Part shown: piece by piece, positions 1 to 5,020 of the stretch
Layout: each line of letters begins with the position of its first letter
Position numbering within the stretch: position 1 is the stretch's first letter
Assembly (NCBI GenBank): GCA_023405705.1
Contig: JAEXXR010000193.1
Span: forward strand, 1 to 6,555
DNA from: Actinomycetes bacterium
GTDB taxonomy: Bacteria; Actinomycetota; Thermoleophilia; Solirubrobacterales; Solirubrobacteraceae
DNA: 6,555 bases
Reading direction: 5' to 3'
Made by a program: the position numbers and the translations under genes
Notes under the pieces: model-generated
Told to the model about the DNA's origin: nothing
The model's input: only the letters and a program-made list of their open reading frames with translations
The model's database searches: none

Positions 1-30
1 ATATCCGGCCGCTCCGCGGAGCCGCGCGCT

Positions 31-66
31 CGCGGGCCGGCGCGCTCCCGCACGCGCCGGCCCGCG
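31..66 (-). terminator. 14-bp perfect GC hairpin after hyuB
   Basis: CGCGGGCCGGCGCG (31-44) is the exact reverse complement of CGCGCCGGCCCGCG (53-66), with the 8-base loop CTCCCGCA. It begins 6 bases after the hyuB stop. No T-run follows on the minus strand, so it fits the U-tract-less hairpins often seen at gene ends in high-GC actinobacteria. A second self-complementary 12-mer, GCTCCGCGGAGC (11-22), lies 8 bases further on. The remaining bases 1-10 show nothing else. Confidence 0.6.
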
Positions 67-72
67 CCTCCG

Positions 73-1836
73 TCAGCCGCCTCCGCGCAGCCGCGCCGTC
101 TCCGCCGCGTCGCCCTCCAGCGCGTGCGAGAGGACCTCCTCGGCGAAGGCGACGCCGTAGACCTCGCGCGCGCGGGCGAAGGAGACGAAGCCGGCGAGCA
201 CGTCGGCGCGAACGCGTTCGGGCTCGCGCTCGAACGGGTCGCCGTAGCCGCCGCCGCCCGTGTGGTGCTGGCCGACGAAGTCGCCGGGCGCGACGACGAC
301 GGCGCCGATCGCGTCGACCTCCGTCTGGTCGCCGTCGGCGGTCGCGACGAACGGCACGTTGCGGGCCGCGTCGCCGCCGCCGCGCACGCCGCGCGGCGGG
401 TAGGCGACGCAGTCGGTCACGTAGGCGGCCGTCATCGGATCCCAGCGCGGGCCGTAGGCGACGGTCGCCCCCGGCGCGCCGCGACGACGGCCGGCGCCCT
501 CGGAGTCGCGCCGGATCCGCAGCTCGCCGACGCGGATCGGGTACTTCTGCTCGCTGACCTCGATCGAGTCGCGGAACATCAGGCCGCTGGCGACCGCGAG
601 GCCGTAGGTGACCCAGCCGTCGTGGGTCGCGTTCGCCGGCCCGCCCTGCGAGCCGAGGAAGTACTGGTTGACGTACGGCTCGCCGCCGCGGCGCTGGTCG
701 GTGCCGGAGACGACGGCGAAGCCGGGCCCGAGGCCGGTCGCCCCCTCCGCGACGCCGTAGCCGTCCCACTCGTCGGCGATCGCCTTCTGCGTCGTGACGA
801 CGAGCCGGTCGCCGACGTTGGTCGTCGCGACCGAGGTCGAGTGCGGGAAGCTCGGCCGGCCGACGATGCAGCCGTCGCGCAGCAGCAGCCTGATCCGCCG
901 GAAGGCGCCCTGGTTGGCGGGGATGCCCGGCTCCAGCGAGTTGAAGATGCCGGTCATCACGTTCGCGACCGTGCACGCCTCCGACTCGTTCAGGCCGGCC
1001 GGGATGCAGTCGATGTTGTCGCGCAGGTCGAGCTCGACGGTCGCCTCCGCCGGGTCGACCGTCACCGTCACGTTGATCGGGATGCCGTCGGGCTGGACAT
1101 CGCCGATCGGGTCGTGCATCCCCCTGCCGGTGACCTTGCCCGCCGGCATCTGCCGGATCGCGTGGGCCATCTTCGCCTCCGAGTAGTCGAACCACTCGGC
1201 GATGAAGTCGCGCACCAGCTCGTTGCCGTAGCGCGCGCACAGCTCGCTCAGGCCGGCCTCGCCGATGCGGGCGGCGCCGACCATCGCGAGGTAGTCGCCG
1301 TACCACTGCTCCGGGATGCGGATGCGGCGTCTGGCGGTGCGGATCACGTCCTGCACGTCCCTGCGCTCGCGCTGCACGCGCACGCACGGGAAGATCAGGC
1401 CGCCCTCGGCGTAGATGTCCTGCGCGAACGGCATGTAGGTGGTCGGCTCGGCGTTGCCGGTGTCGGCCTGGTGGGCCTTCGCGACGGTCGTGAACATGTG
1501 CACGCCCTCGTGGAAGACGGGCACGAGGATCACGTGGTCGGCCGGGTGCGAGCCGCCGAGGTAGGGGTCGTTGTGGAGGAAGGCGTCGCCCTCGGCGACG
1601 TCGTCGTGCAGCTCGGTCATCGCCTCGCCGAGCAGCTGCGCGCCGAAGATGTGGACCGGCAGGCCCTCCGCGGAGGCGAGCAGCTGGTTGTCGCCGGTGA
1701 TGATCGCGCAGGAGAAGTCGCGCGCCATGTTCAGCACGCCGCTGCGGCCGGTGCGCAGCAGCGTGTTCTCCATCTCGCGCACGACCGAGTCGAGGCGGTT
1801 GGCGATCACCGCCATCAGGATCGGGTCCAGGCTCAT
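73..1836 (-). CDS. hyuB: HyuB: hydantoinase B/oxoprolinase family subunit
   Basis: 587-residue protein, the usual length for HyuB-type subunits of N-methylhydantoinase, 5-oxoprolinase and acetone carboxylase-like enzymes, which work in the cytoplasm with HyuA. Visible family signatures are the N-terminal DPILMAVIANRLDSVVREM, RDFSCAI near residue 40, HNDPYLGGSHPADH (88-101), AHQADTG (122-128), PHSTSVATTNVG (331-342) and the C-terminal glycine-rich GGGGYGDPFEREPERVRADV (527-546). H97, D100 and H122 have the same spacing (3 and 22) as the Mn ligands I recall for the acetone carboxylase alpha subunit (H150, D153, H175), so they are the likely metal site. The ATG is chosen because it begins the conserved domain, has AGGAGG 7 bases upstream, and overlaps the hyuA stop as ATGA, implying coupled translation. 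The same frame stays open upstream through hyuA to 4113, but that part reads as arginine-rich nonsense. Substrate unknown. Confidence 0.95.
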   Translation of the reverse strand: MSLDPILMAVIANRLDSVVREMENTLLRTGRSGVLNMARDFSCAIITGDNQLLASAEGLPVHIFGAQLLGEAMTELHDDVAEGDAFLHNDPYLGGSHPADHVILVPVFHEGVHMFTTVAKAHQADTGNAEPTTYMPFAQDIYAEGGLIFPCVRVQRERRDVQDVIRTARRRIRIPEQWYGDYLAMVGAARIGEAGLSELCARYGNELVRDFIAEWFDYSEAKMAHAIRQMPAGKVTGRGMHDPIGDVQPDGIPINVTVTVDPAEATVELDLRDNIDCIPAGLNESEACTVANVMTGIFNSLEPGIPANQGAFRRIRLLLRDGCIVGRPSFPHSTSVATTNVGDRLVVTTQKAIADEWDGYGVAEGATGLGPGFAVVSGTDQRRGGEPYVNQYFLGSQGGPANATHDGWVTYGLAVASGLMFRDSIEVSEQKYPIRVGELRIRRDSEGAGRRRGAPGATVAYGPRWDPMTAAYVTDCVAYPPRGVRGGGDAARNVPFVATADGDQTEVDAIGAVVVAPGDFVGQHHTGGGGYGDPFEREPERVRADVLAGFVSFARAREVYGVAFAEEVLSHALEGDAAETARLRGGG

Positions 1837-3956
1837 CGGGCTGCCTCCTCGCTCGCGACGGCCGCGGCGGCCGGTGCCACGGACTCGACGTCGATCACGT
1901 AGTTGCCGTGCTCGCTGACGCGCACCGACGCGCCGGGGTCGAGCACGAGCGTCGTCGTCGGCTCGACGACGATCGCGGGACCGGCCAGCTCGGTGTGAGC
2001 CGCCAGCCGGTCGCCGGCCCACACCGGCGTCTCCTCGGCGCCGTGGCCGGTGAAGACGACGCGGCGGCTGCGCAGCGGCTCGGCGTCGGCGTCGTCGGCC
2101 CGCGGCGCGGCGAGCGCCGGCTTCTCCAGCGCGGCCGTCACCTTCACCTTCCAGGCGACGCACTCCAGCGGCTGGCTGGGGTCGTTGACGGCGAAGATCC
2201 GCTCGTGCAGCTCGTGGAAGGAGCGCTCCAGCTCCTCGACGTCGGCCTCGGAGCGGATCGAGGTCGCCGGCAGCGGCGTCTCCAGCTCCCACACCTGACC
2301 GGGATAGCGGGCGTCGACGGCGGCGTCGACGCGCACGTCGACCGGGCCGAGGGAGGCGATCCGCTCGTGGAAGGCGGCGGCCCGCTCGCCGGCGGCGCCG
2401 AGCGCGGCGTTGACGGCGGCGACGTCGAGCCGTCTCGTCTCCGCGAACTGGTTGGCGGAGAACTCGCTGATCACGTCGGCCTGCAGCGCGCCGGTCGCCG
2501 ACAGCGCGCCGGCGGTGCGCGGCAGGATCACCGTGCGGCAGCCGAGCTCGCGCGCGATCTGGACGACGTTGAGGCCGGAGGCGCCGCCGCCGGCGACGAT
2601 CGCCAGCTCGCGCGGGTCGATCCCCTGGGCGATCGTGATCTCGCGGATCGCCGAGACGATGTTCTGCGTCGCGATCACGAGCGCGCCCTCGGCCGCCTCC
2701 TCGACCGTCTTGCCGAGCCGCTCGGCGACGGGCGCGAAGGCGGCGCGCGCGGCGTCGAGGTCGAGCTGCATGCGGCCGCCGAGGAAGCTGTCGGGGTCGA
2801 GGTAGCCGAGGATCGCGGCGGCGTCGGTGACCGTCGGCAGCGTGCCGCCGCGGCGGTAGCAGGCGGGCCCCGGATCGGCGCCCGCCGACTCGGGGCCGAC
2901 GTGGACGAGCCCGCCGCTGTCGACCGAGACGATCGAGCCGCCGCCGGCGCCGATCGAGCGCACGTCGACCGCCTTCGTGCCGGTGATGTGGCCGGTCCAC
3001 TTGCCGCCGAGCCACGTGTCGTTGGAGTAGTGGATCTCGCCGTCGCTGATCAGGCCGACGTCGAAGGTCGTGCCGCCCGTGTCGCAGACGAGCGCGCTCG
3101 GCGCGTCCGTGTCCAGCTCGGCGCGGGAGGCGGCGAGGCCGGCGACCGGCGCCATCGACGGGCCGGAGCCGACGCTGTAGATCGGCCGCTCGATCATCTC
3201 GCCGGTCGGCCACGCGCCGCCGTAGGAGGTCGAGATCAGCAGCTCGCCGCCGAAGCCGGCGGCCTCGAGGTCGTCGCGCAGCTGGCCGAGGAACGCCTGC
3301 ATCAGCGGCTTCAGCGAGGCGTCGATCACCGTCGAGGAGGCCCGCCGGTACTCGCGCACGACCGGGTTGAGCAGGTGGCTGAGCGTGAACGGGACGCCCG
3401 GCAGGTGCTCGGCGAGCAGCTCGCCGACGCGCAGCTCGTGGGCGGGGTTGGCGGTCGCCCACAGCAGGCAGACCCCGACCGCCTCGACCGCGTGCGCCCG
3501 GCAGGCCTCGATCGCCTCCAGGACCGAGGCCTCCTCGAGCGCTCTGAAGACCCCGCCGTCGGAGTCGACCCGCTCGGCCAGCTCGAAGGTGAGGTGGCGC
3601 GGCACGTACGGCGCCGGGTACTCCATCGGCGTGAACGGCCCGATCTTCCCGCCCTCGCGCAGCAGCAGCGTGTCGGGGAAGCCGGCGGTCGTCAGGAACG
3701 CCGTCCGCGCCGTCTTGCCCTCGACGATCGCGTTGGTCGAGCGCGTCGTGCCGTACGCGAACTGCGAGGTCTGCGCGAGCAGCTCGCCGACGCTGAGGCC
3801 GTACGGCTGCGCGAGCTGCGCGAGGCTCGGGCGGATGCCGTCGAAGCCGCGCGCGACGGTCGTCAGCGACTTCGCGACGTGCAGGTCTCCAGCCGGGTCG
3901 ACGAGCACCACGTCGGTGAACGTCCCCCCGGTGTCGACAGAGATCCGGAAGCTCAA
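1833..3956 (-). CDS. hyuA: HyuA: hydantoinase A/oxoprolinase family ATP-binding subunit
   Basis: 707-residue protein of the HyuA family, which carries the actin-like ATPase fold and phosphorylates the substrate in N-methylhydantoinase, 5-oxoprolinase and acetone/acetophenone carboxylase systems. The N-terminal domain begins at once with SVDTGGTFTDVV (6-17, phosphate loop). The central domain has CDTGGTTFDVG (291-301), SIGAGGGSI (334-342), GADPGPACY (359-367) and AGGGASGLN (455-463). The C-terminal domain covers about 500-690. All three family domains are present and unbroken. The start is taken as TTG at 3956-3954: AAAGGA lies 6 bases upstream and it sits directly before the conserved first strand. 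An in-frame ATG at 4022 would add 22 residues but has no ribosome site and would put the G-rich tract in the coding region. First gene of a hyuA-hyuB pair with a 4-base overlap. Substrate not predictable; the GTG/TTG/ATG choice is the main uncertainty. Confidence 0.94.
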   Translation of the reverse strand: MSFRISVDTGGTFTDVVLVDPAGDLHVAKSLTTVARGFDGIRPSLAQLAQPYGLSVGELLAQTSQFAYGTTRSTNAIVEGKTARTAFLTTAGFPDTLLLREGGKIGPFTPMEYPAPYVPRHLTFELAERVDSDGGVFRALEEASVLEAIEACRAHAVEAVGVCLLWATANPAHELRVGELLAEHLPGVPFTLSHLLNPVVREYRRASSTVIDASLKPLMQAFLGQLRDDLEAAGFGGELLISTSYGGAWPTGEMIERPIYSVGSGPSMAPVAGLAASRAELDTDAPSALVCDTGGTTFDVGLISDGEIHYSNDTWLGGKWTGHITGTKAVDVRSIGAGGGSIVSVDSGGLVHVGPESAGADPGPACYRRGGTLPTVTDAAAILGYLDPDSFLGGRMQLDLDAARAAFAPVAERLGKTVEEAAEGALVIATQNIVSAIREITIAQGIDPRELAIVAGGGASGLNVVQIARELGCRTVILPRTAGALSATGALQADVISEFSANQFAETRRLDVAAVNAALGAAGERAAAFHERIASLGPVDVRVDAAVDARYPGQVWELETPLPATSIRSEADVEELERSFHELHERIFAVNDPSQPLECVAWKVKVTAALEKPALAAPRADDADAEPLRSRRVVFTGHGAEETPVWAGDRLAAHTELAGPAIVVEPTTTLVLDPGASVRVSEHGNYVIDVESVAPAAAAVASEEAAR
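1844..1849 (-). promoter_or_regulatory. Ribosome binding site of hyuB inside the end of hyuA
   Basis: AGGAGG on the minus strand, 7 bases before the hyuB ATG and within the last codons of hyuA. It is a full-strength site, so hyuB can be started independently as well as by coupling through the ATGA overlap. It supports the short start of hyuB over the long open frame. Confidence 0.85.
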
Positions 3957-3962
3957 CGGGCG

Positions 3963-3968
3963 TCCTTT
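3963..3968 (-). promoter_or_regulatory. Ribosome binding site that decides the TTG start of hyuA
   Basis: AAAGGA on the minus strand, 6 bases before the TTG at 3956-3954. No ATG or GTG of hyuA at the domain start competes with it, and the in-frame ATG at 4022 lacks any comparable site. This is the main reason to call TTG as the start codon. Confidence 0.7.
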
Positions 3969-4004
3969 CAGGGTGAGGGACTGACCCGCCGAACTCTCCT
4001 TCCT

Positions 4005-4020
4005 CCCCTCCCGCCCTCCC
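4005..4020 (-). promoter_or_regulatory. Strong G-quadruplex motif in the hyuA leader
   Basis: On the minus strand (the hyuA sense strand) four G-runs of 3, 3, 3 and 4 are separated by single bases A, C and A: GGGAGGGCGGGAGGGG. Single-base loops are the most favourable arrangement for a quadruplex. It forms the start of a purine tract (3994-4020, one interrupting C) ending 38 bases before the start of the hyuA TTG's ribosome site region. If transcribed it would be in the hyuA 5' leader. Confidence 0.6.
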
Positions 4021-4033
4021 ATCGCCCGATGGG
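4018..4033 (-). promoter_or_regulatory. Small hairpin overlapping the first G-run of the quadruplex motif
   Basis: Minus-strand CCCATC (4033-4028) pairs with GATGGG (4023-4018) around the loop GGGC; on DNA it is a 7-bp inverted repeat with a 2-base centre. Its 3' arm contains the first G-run of the quadruplex motif, so both structures cannot form at once. Confidence 0.5.
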
Positions 4034-4068
4034 TGATGACGGGGTGGAGGGCGGACGGTTCTGCCCTC

Positions 4069-4111
4069 GCGACCCGACCGCCCCGCCGTTCCGGACTCCC
4101 GGTCGGGTCGC
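4069..4111. promoter_or_regulatory. 12-bp perfect inverted repeat, possible operator
   Basis: GCGACCCGACCG at 4069-4080 is the exact reverse complement of CGGTCGGGTCGC at 4100-4111, with a 19-base spacer. The arm centres are 31 bp apart, about three helix turns, which would suit two protein sites on one DNA face. It lies 113-155 bp upstream of the hyuA start codon. No T-run follows on either strand, so a classical terminator is less likely. Which protein would bind is unknown; the neighbouring LuxR-type regulator is only a candidate. Confidence 0.5.
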
Positions 4112-4212
4112 ATCGCACGCGAAGCAGACGCAGCCGCTGGTGGTGGAAAGGTGGAGCGCTCGCCCTCGCCCGCTGCGGAACGACGGCAGCAGGCGATCGG
4201 CCCACGTCCAGA

Positions 4213-4239
4213 GCCGACGGCAGAGACGAATGCCGTGGC
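4213..4239 (-). terminator. Hairpin just after the response regulator stop
   Basis: Minus-strand RNA can fold a 9-bp stem (GCCACGGCA with TGCCGT, a bulged C, GGC) around the 8-base loop TTCGTCTC, starting 4 bases after the regulator TGA. There is no T-run after it, so it would be a U-tract-less terminator at best, or a 3' end stabiliser. Confidence 0.35.
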
Positions 4240-4242
4240 CGT

Positions 4243-4881
4243 TCAGTGCAGCAGACCGCTGCGCATGGCGGTGGCGACGGCGGCGGCGCGGTCGGAGACC
4301 TCGAGCTTCTCGAAGACGTGGTGGAGGTGGGTCTTGACGGTGGCGGCGCTGACGTGGAGGGCGACGGCGATCTCGGCGTTGGAGCGGCCGTCGGCGGCGA
4401 GGCGGAGGATGTCCAGCTCGCGCGGGGTGAGGGCGGGGCGGCCGGCGACGTCGCGGCGCATGCGGATCTCGCTCGCGAGGCCGTCCTGGATCTCCGTGGG
4501 CAGGACCGTTCTGCCGCGGCCGATCGCGGCGACCGCGTCGCAGACGGCGCCGCCGTCGGCGATCTTCGGCAGGTAGCCGCGCGCGCCCAGCTCGACGGCG
4601 CGGTAGATCGTGCCGCTGTCCTCCAGCGCGGAGAGCACGAGCACGCGCGTCGGCAGGTGCTCGCGCTGCAGCGCGTCGAGCACCTCGATGCCGCCGACGT
4701 CGGGCAGGCCGAGGTCGAGCACGGCCACGTCGGGGCGCAGCTCGCGGATCTGGTCCAGCGCGGCGCGGCCCTCGCCGACCTCGCCGACGACGCGCAGCTC
4801 CGGGCGGGCGCGCAGCATCTGCACCAGCCCCGAGCGGAAGACCGGGTGGTCGTCGGCGACGAGGACGCTCACCTGCTCCAT
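4243..4881 (-). CDS. NarL/FixJ-family response regulator (REC + LuxR-type HTH)
   Basis: 212-residue cytoplasmic DNA-binding response regulator of the usual two-domain build and length. The receiver (about 4-120) has the acidic pair D10/D11, phosphoacceptor D56 in VLDLGLPD, the switch residue S84 and the conserved K106 in GYLPK. The LuxR/GerE HTH (about 148-212) begins [20 protein letters not shown] and carries the recognition helix around [17 protein letters not shown]. No key residue is missing. Start: GTG ATG occur in tandem; AGGAGG at 4886-4891 is 1 base from the GTG (4884) but 4 from the ATG (4881), so the ATG is preferred, with 213 residues if GTG is used. It follows the hybrid kinase on the same strand with 133 bp between them, so it is probably its partner. 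It is the nearest regulator upstream of hyuAB and may control it; this is inferred from position only. Confidence 0.95.
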   Translation of the reverse strand: MEQVSVLVADDHPVFRSGLVQMLRARPELRVVGEVGEGRAALDQIRELRPDVAVLDLGLPDVGGIEVLDALQREHLPTRVLVLSALEDSGTIYRAVELGARGYLPKIADGGAVCDAVAAIGRGRTVLPTEIQDGLASEIRMRRDVAGRPALTPRELDILRLAADGRSNAEIAVALHVSAATVKTHLHHVFEKLEVSDRAAAVATAMRSGLLH

Positions 4882-5018
4882 CACGCCTCCTCGCCGCGCC
4901 CTGCCGCGGGAGCACCGAGCGGCCGCGCGGGGCGGGTCGAGCGATTGGTGGTCACGGCGCCGCGCCCTGCCGCGGCGTCGAGCGGCCGCGCCGCGCGGGT
5001 CGAGCGGCCGGCGGTCAC
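4881..5018 (-). CDS. Possible 45-residue small ORF bridging kinase and regulator
   Basis: Reading from GTG at 5018-5016, a 45-codon frame runs to TGA at 4883-4881. The GTG overlaps the kinase stop (GTGA) and the TGA shares one base with the regulator ATG (TGATG), as in translationally coupled operons. GGAGG lies 4 bases before the GTG, the same spacing as for the regulator. The product is two imperfect 21-22-residue repeats, [20 protein letters not shown] and [21 protein letters not shown], rich in Arg, Ala and Gly, basic and probably unstructured. I recognise no family. Against it: in this GC-rich DNA the same frame is open far into the kinase gene (to 6338), so openness alone means little, and the composition resembles shadow-frame translation. 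It may equally be an untranslated duplicated spacer. Confidence 0.3.
   Translation of the reverse strand: MTAGRSTRAARPLDAAAGRGAVTTNRSTRPARPLGAPAAGRGEEA
4886..4891 (-). promoter_or_regulatory. Ribosome binding site of the response regulator
   Basis: AGGAGG on the minus strand, 4 bases before the ATG at 4881 and only 1 base before the GTG at 4884. The spacing favours the ATG. It lies just beyond the end of repeat copy 1. Confidence 0.75.
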
Positions 5019-5020
5019 GG
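4892..5020. repeat. Tandem duplication, two imperfect copies of 66 and 63 bp
   Basis: Copy 1 is 4892-4957 and copy 2 is 4958-5020. The first 17 bases are identical (4892-4908 and 4958-4974, offset 66). GCGGGTCGAGCG (4932-4943 and 4995-5006) and GGTCACGG at the other end repeat at offset 63, so one copy has a 3-base indel. Copy 2 runs into the last codons of the kinase gene, and its GTCACGG end contains the kinase stop codon. The repeat fills almost the whole gap between kinase and regulator. Confidence 0.8.

Larger units (their letters stand above)
3957..4242 (-). promoter_or_regulatory. Regulator-hyuA intergenic region and presumed hyuA leader
   Basis: 286 bp without a credible gene. It holds a hairpin after the regulator stop, a 12-bp inverted repeat, a hairpin overlapping a G-quadruplex motif, and the hyuA ribosome site. 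I looked for -35/-10 hexamers on the minus strand and found no convincing pair; none resembles TTGACA/TATAAT. If hyuAB has its own promoter it is most likely here, but read-through from the kinase-regulator operon cannot be excluded. Confidence 0.5.

Noticed and set aside
124..1902. 592-residue plus-strand open frame antisense to hyuB
   Set aside because: Low-complexity A/R/V/D-rich translation without motifs, caused by GC-biased third positions of hyuB.
4031..4053. Plus-strand G-rich stretch as a second quadruplex
   Set aside because: Only three runs of three or more G are present, so a three-tetrad quadruplex is not supported.
73..4113. Single 1346-residue minus-strand open frame
   Set aside because: Only the part below 1836 matches HyuB. 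The rest is an arginine-rich shadow of hyuA, and hyuA itself occupies that DNA in another frame with full family motifs.
3957..4242. CRISPR, tRNA or riboswitch in the gap before hyuA
   Set aside because: No regularly spaced direct repeats, no cloverleaf with CCA-adjacent acceptor stem, and no riboswitch core I recognise.
1908..4337. 809-residue plus-strand open frame antisense to hyuA
   Set aside because: Same GC shadow effect; no recognisable domain, and it runs across the intergenic region without a sensible start.
3968..4915. 315-residue minus-strand open frame over the regulator
   Set aside because: Arginine/proline-rich alternate frame of the response regulator, with no domain.
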